The notes under the pieces are model-generated. The model was not told the DNA's origin. It ran no database searches and worked only from the letters and a program-made list of their open reading frames with translations. From NCBI GenBank assembly GCA_028683385.1, contig JAQUIJ010000008.1:186001-250000 (forward strand): a stretch of 64,000 bases of DNA, in the 5' to 3' direction. This document shows positions 50,918 through 60,126 of this stretch, piece after piece. Origin of the DNA: Prolixibacteraceae bacterium (GTDB lineage Bacteria > Bacteroidota > Bacteroidia > Bacteroidales > Prolixibacteraceae). How positions within the stretch are numbered: the first letter of the stretch is position 1; every line of letters starts with the position of its first letter. The position numbers and the translations under genes were made by a program.

Positions 50918-52585
50918 TTATTTTTTGAATTCGAAGACTTGCTTAGTTGTATAAACATATCTTGATTTTGGTTCATAATATGCTGAATCTGCAAAACTTA
51001 GTTCCTGAATAAAAGTTTTATATTTAATATTAGCTAAATCAGAAATTGTATAAAATAATTGATCATTGGTTGTTAATAGATTTTTATTCTTTATTAAATT
51101 TCTATATTTTACTTCATTATTAAAAATATATTTATCTGAGCCCCATATAAATAATGGAATGTGAGTTTCTAATTCAGTTGGATTGTCTGAACCATAACCA
51201 AACAAGGATCCCCCATCAAATAAATGACATGCATGATCCGGTGTAAATATAAAAACTGAAGATAAATTCCGTTTTTCTGTATTTTTTATTAATTCTCCAA
51301 GTACATAGTCCTGAAATAGAATAATGTTATCATAATCATTAATGAATAAATGAGCATTTTGGGCTATAAACGGGTATGCTTTCCCACTAGTATTTGGTAT
51401 GAATTTATTAAACCTAGCTGGCACTTTCCCATGACCTCCGGCCATATTAATAACAATAAACTTTTTCTTATTAGTATTTTTATTTAATATAGTGTCAAAT
51501 ATTGGAATTATGTCTAAATCGGTACTTCGTATTTGATTTTTATCTAAAATGTATAATTTATTAGGTTCGTTTTGGTTATTAAGATATAAAAAAATATTGC
51601 TCTGATTTGAAATCCAAGATGTTTCGTATCCAGCTTCTTTAAAAAGTGATACTATAGTTTTTTGGCGGTATACATCATTGAAATTCTGTGCAGTTGCTTC
51701 TGTAATGATTAAAGGTATTGAATTATTTGTTTCATTTCCATTTGAATAGTGTTTTTGAAAAGTAACTAATTTTTTTATTTTTTCTAATTGAGGACTTGTT
51801 TGTCTATCATAACCATTAATAGACCAATTACTATATCTAATTCTCTCTCCGATAACGAATATAACTATATTAGGCATTATGGAATCCTTAGAATTAGATA
51901 CCTCAAATTTAAAATTTTCCTTTTCTGAACGATATTTATTAATATTTCTATTTATTTTCAGAAAGTTATAAATTCTATAGTAAAGGTTAATAGGTGGGTC
52001 TTCTATATAATAAGTTTTCATCACACTGTAGGTTAAATTTTTCGCGCCTGGATAAGTAAAATATTTAGAATTAGTATATTTATATGTAGAAATTCCAATT
52101 GAAATCGATAATAGTATCAAGGATGTAAAGATTATTTTTTTTCCAGAATATAGATTATAAGAAATAAATTTATACTTTTTTAATATGTAAATATATATAC
52201 CAATTAAGGTAAACGGCAGAAAAGAATATAGATAAAATTTACCAATAAATTCTTCAATTTCAATCATATTGGTATAAAATAAAGCCTTCATAACATCAGT
52301 AGAAATATATTTACTTAAAAGTATCAAATTTGGAATTTCTACAATTGAAGATATTAAATAGGGAATTCCAATAATTAAATATGAATAATAATATGATTTT
52401 GTAATCCGCAAAATGATTATTCCAAAAAAAATCAATATAGAAATTTTAGATATTATGTAAAGTAAATAATATGTAAAATTTAAATTGCCTCCTCCGACTA
52501 TGTTTGGTATAATTAATATTAGTATTGATGAAACCATCAATAAAATATTTTTAATTGTTATCCACCTAATTTTATTTTTCACCAT
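50918..52585 (-). CDS. Phosphoethanolamine transferase-like membrane protein (EptA/CptA type)
   Basis: A 555-residue protein with five N-terminal membrane helices (to about 165) and a C-terminal sulfatase-fold domain. The metal site Glu247 lies in FVIGERIRYSNWSINGYDR; Thr286 in SNGNETNNSIP aligns with the phospho-acceptor Thr of EptA; NMAGGHGK and FTPDHACHLFD supply the remaining ligands. Such enzymes add phosphoethanolamine to lipid A core or other glycans and can raise polymyxin resistance. The gene is much richer in A+T than its neighbours, with many ATA and TTA codons, a sign of transfer. It marks the start of the accessory region. Confidence 0.85.
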   Translation of the reverse strand: MVKNKIRWITIKNILLMVSSILILIIPNIVGGGNLNFTYYLLYIISKISILIFFGIIILRITKSYYYSYLIIGIPYLISSIVEIPNLILLSKYISTDVMKALFYTNMIEIEEFIGKFYLYSFLPFTLIGIYIYILKKYKFISYNLYSGKKIIFTSLILLSISIGISTYKYTNSKYFTYPGAKNLTYSVMKTYYIEDPPINLYYRIYNFLKINRNINKYRSEKENFKFEVSNSKDSIMPNIVIFVIGERIRYSNWSINGYDRQTSPQLEKIKKLVTFQKHYSNGNETNNSIPLIITEATAQNFNDVYRQKTIVSLFKEAGYETSWISNQSNIFLYLNNQNEPNKLYILDKNQIRSTDLDIIPIFDTILNKNTNKKKFIVINMAGGHGKVPARFNKFIPNTSGKAYPFIAQNAHLFINDYDNIILFQDYVLGELIKNTEKRNLSSVFIFTPDHACHLFDGGSLFGYGSDNPTELETHIPLFIWGSDKYIFNNEVKYRNLIKNKNLLTTNDQLFYTISDLANIKYKTFIQELSFADSAYYEPKSRYVYTTKQVFEFKK

Positions 52586-52791
52586 AATTAGAAAGTATTT
52601 ATCGAACTATATTCAGGTAATTGTGCCATTGAAAATTATGCTACCAGAGATATGGCGTTTTTTTTATTTTTATTATTGTTGATAATCAGCAATTTGATTT
52701 AATATTTATGCATTTAAATTGATCATAGCACACATCGATCTAGCTGAAAATGTCTAGCACGACCCTTTTATGCCAATGTCCAATTTTGATT

Positions 52792-53055
52792 TTACCTTCT
52801 TAAAAATAGTTTTGCAGCAATTTCAGGGTCAACAACCTTATGTTCTGCTTTCAAAGTGTTGAAGTTCGCTGATCGTCTCAGCTATGAGAACAGTTTCATG
52901 CTTGATATAAGCAGGTTCAGAGTGCCATTAGTTGCTTTATTTCTCTCAACTTGATCAAAGTTACAAAGAATCAGACGATGATTATCATTGTTTAACAACA
53001 TATAAACGTATTTTGTGTTCAATTCCAGTTTCGCAGTTTCCCAGATGACCCGCTT
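52792..53055 (-). pseudogene. Decayed coding sequence, family unknown
   Basis: One frame reads about 88 codons with a single internal TAG. It is plainly protein-like: KRVIWETAKLELNTKYVYML, LNNDNHRLILCNFDQVERNK, ATNGTLNLLISSMKLFS, then after the stop ANFNTLKAEHKVVDPEIAAK. It lacks a start and is flanked by stops. A transposase fragment is likely from context, but no family motif is present. Confidence 0.45.
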
Positions 53056-53625
53056 TTATATATTCAAGAAATCAGGAACTATAACCTGACTTTTGGAACG
53101 GCTCTGAGCGGGTGTGATTAGAGTGTGTCTTTTGCACTAGATGGGTGCTGATAATTTCAAACGCTAGTCAAATGATTTCTCGTCTAAAGTGTCAGAATCA
53201 GGGTGAGAAAATTTACGAAAAACTCTTGTTTTGGGTAGAAAACGGATATAAAAAACGCCCCACCAATTACATATCCTCCCGGCTCGTTTTAACTGGGAAA
53301 AGTTGATTTTTGTTTGCTCTCCGGCTTACCCATCGAAGAATATTTTTGATCCGGTTCAGTTCGCAATACAGATATATTTTAGCAAATCGCAGAGGAAATC
53401 TATGAGCTATATTTAGAATTAGTTGGATGAGTTATCTTAATTTGTTGACAGCTAGCTGTTAATATTAAAAATAAAGTGCGGCCGGCAGTCAATTTACCTT
53501 TATCCCAAATTACGCGTTAGAAAACTTAAATGGCAGACTGACTTGATTTGAATGGTTCCACAAACCTTCAAGCCATTCCCTTCGTTTCATATTCAAGCTC
53601 AGTTTGAGTGTATATTTGTAGTTGA

Positions 53626-53713
53626 TTTTCTGGAAATATACACCAATGGCTTAACTTGTTTATTTCAATCGAAAAGTATACCAGTAGTTTAGTCCAAAAG
53701 TATACCTTTTAAA
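53626..53713. mobile_element. Terminal-repeat remnant resembling an IS21-type end
   Basis: Spaced copies of a word occur within 90 bases: GGAAATATACACC (about 53631), GAAAAGTATACC and CCAAAAGTATACC (to about 53707), the last two 23 bases apart and separated by AGTAGTTTAGT. Multiple short terminal repeats of this kind are typical of IS21-family ends. No istA or istB gene is present, so only a fragment remains. Confidence 0.4.
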
Positions 53714-53728
53714 TTAAATAAAAAGGTT

Positions 53729-53766
53729 GTACTCATCAGATCGGGGTACCCCGATCTGATGAGTAC
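53729..53766. repeat. 38-bp perfect palindrome
   Basis: GTACTCATCAGATCGGGGT is followed immediately by its exact reverse complement ACCCCGATCTGATGAGTAC, with no loop. It lies 16 bases past the IS21-like repeats. On its right, GGATCCCGG follows and a T-rich stretch. It may be the fused ends of an element, a recombination site, or a terminator stem. Confidence 0.9.
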
Positions 53767-54068
53767 TGGATCCCGGATTTTTTGATTCTTATTTTTCATT
53801 TTTTCATCATTTTTGTTGTTTCCCTTAAACGGTATGATTCTCCATTCATGTTTACTAAATGAGCCTCAAAGTGAATCTAATAAAATATTTGTATTCAATT
53901 AGTTGCAGAGTTTGCCGCGACCATCGGCAGTGATGAAAATCAGGGTCTCGATTTTGTCCCTAAAAACATGACTTTTAATGAAGATTTTTGAGTTTTTAGC
54001 TAGAAATGAAAAGCGCTTAAATCATTGAATTTAAGCACTTTTGATCTGATTTGACTTCTACTTTTGTG

Positions 54069-54167
54069 CACCCAAGCGGAGAAGTATCGAACTTTTCGTT
54101 GGAAGATTATGAGGCAGTGACGAAGTTTATGGAAGCTGAAATGGAGAAGAAAAGATTTAAATTATAA
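54069..54167 (+). pseudogene. C-terminal gene fragment
   Basis: Thirty-two codons and a stop read HPSGEVSNFSLEDYEAVTKF then MEAEMEKKRFKL. The sequence is clearly protein-like and has no upstream start in frame. It is probably the tail of a gene cut by a deletion or insertion. Family unknown. Confidence 0.35.
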
Positions 54168-54480
54168 ACAGATGATGTTGATCCTCCTGTGATATCCATG
54201 AAAATACAAGGTTCTTAAAGGATCGAAATGTCTGCTAAAAATGAAAAGATATTACTTATTCCGGAGAAAGGATTTGGAATTGTAGTGATTATCTCTCCAT
54301 AAAATCATCGCACCCAACTATAAATATCTTCTTTCAAAAACAATAGTACTGACCAAAAAACAAAAATATCTTGTAAGACTATTTGGCTTTTGATTTTTAG
54401 ATGTCGCATTAACTAAAAATAAGATTAACGTCTATGATATGAGGAAAAATATGATAAAAAAATCCATCCATTCTACGAAC

Positions 54481-54996
54481 TTACTTATCTCTAGCTTTCA
54501 AAAGTTTACTTACTATGTACGAACCATTGGCATAAACAGGATGCGGAATATTATCGGAGGAAAATACACTTAATCCTCTCAACACTAGCGTATCGCCAAT
54601 AAAAGAACATTTGAATTTTGCTATTCCGTTTACAAACATAGGATTTAGTGCAAAGGTGGCTTTCGTGGTTAGCACGGAGTCTTTAAGCTCAAAAGTCCCA
54701 GCATTAATTATTGATTGATTATACCGGCTTAACTTTATACTATCTGTAATTTGCCATGTGTGAACGTCCGAAATGTTGCTTGTCCAACAAAAACTATAAT
54801 AATTGTTTGAAAAAGAAACCAGACTTTCTTTTGGAAATACAGATGTCAAGGAACCATCAGATTTAACAGTTTGAACCTCGACAATCGAATAAACCCCATC
54901 AATTGATAGTTTCTCTTTTGTACAGAAACTGAAGAGCATTGTTGTTATAACTATTGCAATAATAGCGGACAGTGTAAAGATAAACTTAGCTTTCAT
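54481..54996 (-). CDS. Hypothetical lipoprotein (lipocalin-like)
   Basis: A 171-residue protein with an N-terminal hydrophobic leader (FTLSAIIAIVITTMLFSFC) ending in a Cys at residue 25-26 that could be a lipobox, although FSFC is not an ideal match. The mature part is beta-rich with regular alternation (IDGVYSIVEVQTVKSDG, HTWQITDSIKL, GTFELKDSVLTTKATF), as in lipocalin-like lipoproteins of Bacteroidota. Function unknown. Isolated minus-strand gene in the accessory region. Confidence 0.65.
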   Translation of the reverse strand: MKAKFIFTLSAIIAIVITTMLFSFCTKEKLSIDGVYSIVEVQTVKSDGSLTSVFPKESLVSFSNNYYSFCWTSNISDVHTWQITDSIKLSRYNQSIINAGTFELKDSVLTTKATFALNPMFVNGIAKFKCSFIGDTLVLRGLSVFSSDNIPHPVYANGSYIVSKLLKARDK

Positions 54997-55223
54997 TCAA
55001 ATCATTATTTAGATTTATACTATGGTTGTCAAACGTTTGTTCAATGCGATGCGTCAATATTTAAATGTATTATTGCAATGTGTAGGTATTCAGATGTTTA
55101 TTGCCGCTGTTTGATTTTGAGATTTTAAATAGCTATTTGTTCATCATTGTTTTAATTAGCTCCTTTAATATATAAGCTCAAGTTCAAAACAGTCACCATA
55201 AATGTAGCAAAGCATTACGATTG

Positions 55224-55910
55224 TCAAAAATGGGTAGCGGCGTCTTCTTCTCCTGGTTCTTGATACTGCTCAATTTGGTTAAGCAACTCCATTGATTGAA
55301 GAACGGGTTCCCACTCTTTACCTCTAAATATCAACTTGAACCATTTTTTGTTTCGGTTTTCGTATTTAATATTGAAAAACAACCATAATGCTATATATAC
55401 AAATGAAATCGTAACTATCGCTTGTAGAACCCACAATAACCAATTTTCGGCTAAAAACATTCTCTCATTCCAATAAAAAGTCGTCCAAACAGGAAGTTGT
55501 AAAAAAAGCAGTCGGGTTACGTTTAGTGTTGATATTTTAAGTTTTGAAACTTTTTCCTGAATAGTAAGCACTGGCTCACTAAAATCAATTTTGCTAATTA
55601 AGTCTATTTGATAAACATAAATACCTATGGTGATGGCTGTAAGCAATACCTGGATTGTTGCAGAAAGCAAGAAAAACAGACTAACATCGCCTAAATGATT
55701 GACTATTAAGTTGCCGAGAATACTTCCAAGTCCTATTACCCAAATGATACCTACAATAAGTGTAAATAATTTTGTTGGTTTCATTGAGGCAAGAACATTT
55801 TGTGCTTTCAACCTTGTAATTTCATCAGTATTATTTTTATTTACTCGTAGGCTGCTTTCTAATTTTTCATTAGTAGAGTGCCAAAGTAATTTAAGCTCTT
55901 GTTCGTTCAT
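55224..55910 (-). CDS. Four-helix membrane protein encoded with an ECF sigma factor
   Basis: A 228-residue protein with a soluble N-terminal ~45 residues (NEQELKLLWHSTNEKLESSL) and four predicted membrane helices (about 49-69, 76-101, 138-155 and 160-185), then a charged C-terminal tail. It starts 4 bases after the ECF sigma stop. In this position an anti-sigma factor is expected, and the cytoplasmic N-terminal segment could hold the sigma, but no known anti-sigma motif (ZAS, FecR) is seen. Several Bacteroidota ECF genes have a similar partner. Confidence 0.7.
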   Translation of the reverse strand: MNEQELKLLWHSTNEKLESSLRVNKNNTDEITRLKAQNVLASMKPTKLFTLIVGIIWVIGLGSILGNLIVNHLGDVSLFFLLSATIQVLLTAITIGIYVYQIDLISKIDFSEPVLTIQEKVSKLKISTLNVTRLLFLQLPVWTTFYWNERMFLAENWLLWVLQAIVTISFVYIALWLFFNIKYENRNKKWFKLIFRGKEWEPVLQSMELLNQIEQYQEPGEEDAATHF

Positions 55911-55914
55911 TGTA

Positions 55915-56421
55915 TTATGTATTTATTTGTGAAAATCTCTTTTTTAGTTTTTCCTTGATGCGTCCCAATTTTGTTCCAACATTGGTTACTGATAAGCCCA
56001 TTATTTCTGAAATTTCGGCGTGGCTTTTATCTTCTAAATACAGTAACATTATGGCTTTATCAAGGTCGTTGAGTTCAGAAATGAACTTTTCCAGAAGGTA
56101 TAATTGCTCTTGTTTTTCGTTACTAACTTCATCTTGGATTGATGCAAGGTCCTCAATTATCGGATTGTTTAAAACTTGCCTTTTTGCATTTTTTCTGTAA
56201 TATGAAATTGCTACGTTTAATGAAATACGATATAGCCAGGTTGTGATAGCAAATTTATCATTGTACTTGTCCAATGATATCCAAATTTGCATCATCATTT
56301 CCTGTATAAGGTCTTGTATATCATTATTTCGACAATAAGTTAAGGCAACCTTGAATAAAATACCTTTATGCTGTAAAATGATTAGCTGAAACTTTTTGCT
56401 TAGTTCTTTGTCGCTTCTCAT
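55915..56421 (-). CDS. ECF-type RNA polymerase sigma factor
   Basis: A 168-residue sigma-70 family protein with region 2 (ILFKVALTYCRNNDIQDLIQE, MMMQIWISLDKYNDKFAITTWLYRISLNVAI, quoted in pieces) and region 4 (LDKAIMLLYLEDKSHAEISEIMGLSVTNVGTKLGRIKEKLKK, likewise), joined by a short linker. No region 3. Its ATG overlaps the stop of the upstream hydrolase/barrel fusion by 4 bases (ATGA) and it is followed by a membrane protein gene after 4 bases, so all three are one operon. The signal is unknown. Confidence 0.93.
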   Translation of the reverse strand: MRSDKELSKKFQLIILQHKGILFKVALTYCRNNDIQDLIQEMMMQIWISLDKYNDKFAITTWLYRISLNVAISYYRKNAKRQVLNNPIIEDLASIQDEVSNEKQEQLYLLEKFISELNDLDKAIMLLYLEDKSHAEISEIMGLSVTNVGTKLGRIKEKLKKRFSQINT

Positions 56422-58157
56422 ATTATATTTCTTGCTGTTATCTGTAAGCCTATTTTTATATCATAACTATTCGTAGGACTATTTGAAATTGACTTAAAAA
56501 TGTTTGTGGAATAATACGTTCCTTGCAGAAAAAATTTACTTGAAATAGCTTTCCTTTCTTTACATAAAGCCATTTTAAAACTATGTCCTAACTGGAAATT
56601 TTCTGTACCGCCAATATTTTCTTTATACCTTGTTGTTACAATGTTGTCGCTTTTTGCATAAGTCTTCCATTTGTTATATGCCTGAATTCCAAATACTGCT
56701 CCCCATTCAAATGAAATAAATCTGCTATTCTTGTTTTTGGGGGTATCAAAATAAAGAGAAAACGGTAACTCAATTAAAAACTGTTGGAATGTACTTGTTT
56801 TAATGTTTGTAGAATCAGGTATTTCCATAAAAGTTAACCTGTTGTTCGTTTCCGAAATCAATTTATTTAACCCAAAAACTCTGGATTGTGGTCCAATACC
56901 GATTTTAAATCCGAAACGATCATAATTTTTGACTACGGGTAAACTAACAGAAAAATAATAGTTAAAACTTAATGGCTGAAATTCTGTATTCAAACGATTT
57001 TTCAGAGTGTTGGTATTCAATAAGTTGGATTGCCCAATTCCAAATTCCCAACTCAATTTTGCTTTTTGAGTTTTTACCTCATTAATTTTTGAGCTATTAC
57101 CTAATAGCATCAAATTGGCATACCAATTTTTAATGAATTTATAAGATTCAGGATTGTGCCTTACACCATTATGAGTTGCACCATTAATAATTTGAACCTG
57201 TGCTGAACAGTTTTCATTCACTACTTTTTTCATGACTTCTGAATTGAAAACTTCATCGTTCATTCCAATCAAAACTAAAGTCGGCACATTAAGTGATTTT
57301 AAGCCAACGATATAGTCTTCAGGTGCCATACTCATATTTGCTCTGAAGGTATATTTTCTTGAAGGCACATTTTCAGGTAAATTCAAAAAAAGTACGGGCA
57401 AACTATCGTGTGAGTGATCACCAATTTCATTAAACATTTTTAAACCAATAATTCTGGCAAAATGAATTTTCATGAATGGTTCTATATTGTTGTTCTCTGC
57501 CGGCGATGTTTGCTGAATAGCTGGTGAATTGTTCCCAATAAGTGGGGCAAACAGGATAAAGCCATCAATCTTGTCTTTATTTTTCTGAATGGCATAATTC
57601 AAGGCAACGCCTCCACCCATAGAGTGTCCTGCTATGATAATTTTTCCCTTAGGTTTTTGTTTACGAATGGTACTGACAATATCAGCCAAATCGTCTGCGT
57701 ATTGATTGATATAATCAACATCGCCATCTTTGCCATCTGATTTTCCATGTCCTCTTAAGTCAATTGCAAATACTTCTGCTTGTGTCGCCTCTTGCAGCAG
57801 TCCTGCGGTCTTATTATACAGATAACCAGTGCTTGCCACACCGTGAATTAGGATTATTGTATTGTCTGATTTTTTAGGGAATTTGTAAGCAAATATTTTC
57901 TTTTTATCCCTAACGGTGAAGAAATAGTCTTCGGATTTATAAACCTGTTCAAACCCCATTTCCTTTATTGCCTCCGGGTCAGTGTTCGTTGGCTGCGAAG
58001 CGTTAAAAGAGGGTTCTGGCATATTGATAAGTTTAGTTGCCTCTATTACCATACTATCTTTATTCCCCTTGAAATAATCTTGTAGAATACTTTGTCCTGA
58101 AGCAGTTGTAACAGATAGGAACAGTGTTACGATTGAAATAATTTTTGTCATTCTCAT
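56418..58157 (-). CDS. Alpha/beta hydrolase fused to an outer-membrane-barrel-like domain
   Basis: A 579-residue exported protein. After a signal peptide (cleavage near SGQS, about residue 22), residues ~75-345 are an alpha/beta hydrolase of the monoacylglycerol-lipase kind: ILIHGVASTG, DLRGHGKSDG, nucleophile Ser179 in AGHSMGGGVA, acid near LIGMNDEVF and His in GATHNGVRH. Residues ~365-579 alternate like outer-membrane beta-strands (FEFGIGQSNLL, YFSVSLPVV, FGFKIGIGPQSR, and final YDIKIGLQITARNII). The pair in one chain is rare. It is first in the operon with the ECF sigma gene (4-base overlap), which suggests linkage to envelope lipid or stress. Confidence 0.78.
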   Translation of the reverse strand: MRMTKIISIVTLFLSVTTASGQSILQDYFKGNKDSMVIEATKLINMPEPSFNASQPTNTDPEAIKEMGFEQVYKSEDYFFTVRDKKKIFAYKFPKKSDNTIILIHGVASTGYLYNKTAGLLQEATQAEVFAIDLRGHGKSDGKDGDVDYINQYADDLADIVSTIRKQKPKGKIIIAGHSMGGGVALNYAIQKNKDKIDGFILFAPLIGNNSPAIQQTSPAENNNIEPFMKIHFARIIGLKMFNEIGDHSHDSLPVLFLNLPENVPSRKYTFRANMSMAPEDYIVGLKSLNVPTLVLIGMNDEVFNSEVMKKVVNENCSAQVQIINGATHNGVRHNPESYKFIKNWYANLMLLGNSSKINEVKTQKAKLSWEFGIGQSNLLNTNTLKNRLNTEFQPLSFNYYFSVSLPVVKNYDRFGFKIGIGPQSRVFGLNKLISETNNRLTFMEIPDSTNIKTSTFQQFLIELPFSLYFDTPKNKNSRFISFEWGAVFGIQAYNKWKTYAKSDNIVTTRYKENIGGTENFQLGHSFKMALCKERKAISSKFFLQGTYYSTNIFKSISNSPTNSYDIKIGLQITARNII

Positions 58158-58265
58158 TTTGTGAATAATTTTACATGAAACTTAATTTTCCTAATTATTC
58201 GCAACGAGTCTCAAAAAATCACAGTTAGGTTTAAAATTTTCCCATTTGTATTGTAAGTGGTCTTT

Positions 58266-58433
58266 TTACGCTTGCCAATATGCAGAAAGCTTGATTCTGA
58301 TATTTACGTTGGAGTCTCCTGTTAGCTTTTTCATTTTGTAGCTGTCTTTTTTTGTATAGAATTTTCCAAGTAGAATCCACTGATAGTTGCCTATTTCTCC
58401 TAGGCTTACCGGCAAACTTATTTGGGGCAACAG
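58266..58433 (-). pseudogene. Possible gene remnant
   Basis: About 55 codons without a start read LPQISLPVSLGEIGNYQWIL, then LGKFYTKKDSYKMKKLTGDS and NVNIRIKLSAYWQA before a stop. The alternation suggests strands of a beta-rich protein. It lies in the ~300-base gap between two hydrolase genes. Family unknown and chance open frame not excluded. Confidence 0.25.
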
Positions 58434-58454
58434 TTAAATATTTTACTTCGCAAA

Positions 58455-59386
58455 TTAATTTTTCTTTTTAGTTTGAATTCCGAAACCATTTTCGTTTAAC
58501 CAGTCAATGCACCAATCGAACCATTTATCTCCTCTTGTCGGATGTTCTAAAGCAAAAGCATGGCCTCCACTTTGGAGAACATGAAGTTCAGATTTCACTT
58601 TTGCATTTTGTAAGGCTTCGAAAAACGACAAACTATGTTGTACAGAAACTCTTTCATCATCTGCCGCATGAAGCAGAAATGTAGGGGGTGTATCACCAGT
58701 TACATGTTTTTCGTTGCTAAAAAAATCAGGGAATCTTCAGAAGGGTTTGTACCAAGTAGTTTTGTTATTGTTGCATTGACCTTAGCTTGTGTAAAGCTAA
58801 TAACAGGGTATAATAGTATCATGAAATCTGGTCGAAGATTAACCTTTTCTTTATTGTCAATTACCACTTTGTCAAGGTGTGTAGCTTCTGTTGTTGCAAG
58901 ATGCCCACCTGCCGAAAGTCCTACAAAACCAATTTTATTTGGATCGATGTTATAACCTTTTGCGTTCATGCGAATATGCTTAATAGCCATTTGAGCGTCT
59001 TGTAATGCTCCTATGGATTTATCTTGCATTATTTCATCACTGGGTAAGCGATATTTTAAAACAAAAACTGTTATTCCTTTACGAATAAACGCTTTTGCAA
59101 AATCTTCGCCTTCATCAACAACCACTCTGTAACCACCGCTTGGAAAGATTATTACGGCCGTTCCGTTTTCTATGCCTTCAGGGGGAGTAAAAACTGTTAA
59201 AGTAGGGACACTAATATTTGTAAAATACCCCCTTGTAGTATCCTTAATTTCCTGATAACTTAGAGGTGTTTGTTTTGAATTTGGAATCTTTCCTGAATAT
59301 AGTGGTATTACTTTTCCCTGAGCAAAAGATATGCTTAGAAAAAGCATACAAAATATTATTGCCGGTATAAAAGATATTTTTCTCAT
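58455..59386 (-). pseudogene. Exported acetylesterase-like hydrolase broken by one frameshift
   Basis: A BD-FAE/acetyl-xylan-esterase-like alpha/beta hydrolase. The start at 59386 gives a signal peptide (ISFIPAIIFCMLFLSISFAQG). Intact parts: IIFPSGGYRVVVDEGEDFAKA, the nucleophile motif VGLSAGGHLATTEA. Near 58713 a run of seven T (minus strand) shifts the frame: the reading ends at 58700 after FLATKNM, while the +1 frame continues cleanly as SNEKHVTGDTPPTFLLHAAD, with acid ADDERV and His GGHAFALEH, to a stop at 58455. Eight T would restore one ~310-residue protein. It is either a recent mutation, a phase-variable tract or a sequencing error. Confidence 0.85.
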
Positions 59387-59545
59387 GTATGTGCCAATTA
59401 TATTTTTGTTGAATTGGTTTTGTAATTGCCGCCTGCGTCCAGCCGTCGAATTCTGTTCCAGATGTTCTAACAGCTTACTTAATGACTGATTTGACTGCAA
59501 AAAAGCATTCACGCCATTGTAACAATAACACTTACCTGTTTTCTT

Positions 59546-59932
59546 CTATTCAAATAGATAAGTAATAGCTCCCGAAGTAGAAGTAAATGTTTGTGACTTC
59601 ACTATTGAGTTGTTTATCAAAATTTCCAGCTTCACCGTTTGATTGGTATTGGTGCCATATCCCAATGACAACACATCATTTTTATTCACTGTTCTGGTAA
59701 AAGTCTTTGTGTAGGGCAAGGCTGGGTTTGCCACATTGGTATTGCCACCTATTTCATTTTGATATATTATAAGTGACGCACTTGACGTAGTGGTGCTTGA
59801 TACTATGTAAGTGATGCTTACCTGTTTTGGATAGGAAGAGCTGCTGTTGTCATCATCTTTAGAGCAGGATGTAAATAACATTGTCAAAATTGACACTGAA
59901 AAAAGCAAGAAGTTTCGTTTAAGTGATTTCAT
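59546..59932 (-). CDS. Small hypothetical lipoprotein
   Basis: A 128-residue protein. The start at 59932 gives a typical lipoprotein leader, MKSLKRNFLLFSVSILTML with lipobox FTSC and then SKDDDNSSSS, a Bacteroidota-style surface-export tail. The mature part (~95 residues) is a small beta domain (QVSITYIVSSTTTSSASLII, TFTRTVNKNDVLSLGYG). It is similar in style to small immunoglobulin-like lipoproteins. Function unknown. The frame is open to 60001 but that part has no leader character. Confidence 0.72.
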   Translation of the reverse strand: MKSLKRNFLLFSVSILTMLFTSCSKDDDNSSSSYPKQVSITYIVSSTTTSSASLIIYQNEIGGNTNVANPALPYTKTFTRTVNKNDVLSLGYGTNTNQTVKLEILINNSIVKSQTFTSTSGAITYLFE

Positions 59933-60126
59933 TTTTATAAGATTAAAATTATAAAGCAAAAATCGTTTCAGAGATAATTTTATACAATACTGAATTATCA
60001 TTACTTTTTGTCCCCTGAAACTTCAGGCAGAAATCTTATAAAACTATGGAATGCTTTCTTTTTATTGGGTATCAGAAGTTGTCGGTTTAGGAACAACCTT
60101 ATTCATTGTATTGGGATGACAGAAAG

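Larger units (their letters stand above)
52586..54480. other. 1.9-kb stretch without intact genes: mobile-element and gene debris
   Basis: No intact gene is visible. Contents, in order: a decayed minus-strand coding stretch (52792-53055), anonymous sequence to about 53630, terminal-repeat-like words resembling an IS21 end (53626-53713), a 38-bp perfect palindrome (53729-53766), anonymous sequence, and a plus-strand C-terminal gene fragment (54069-54167). From 54168 to 54480 I see nothing except a 24-codon open frame at 54228 that I do not trust. Confidence 0.6.

Noticed and set aside
54228-54302. 24-codon open frame MSAKNEKILLIPEKGF
   Set aside because: Too short, no family or ribosome binding site, and lies in decayed DNA; may be a gene scrap.
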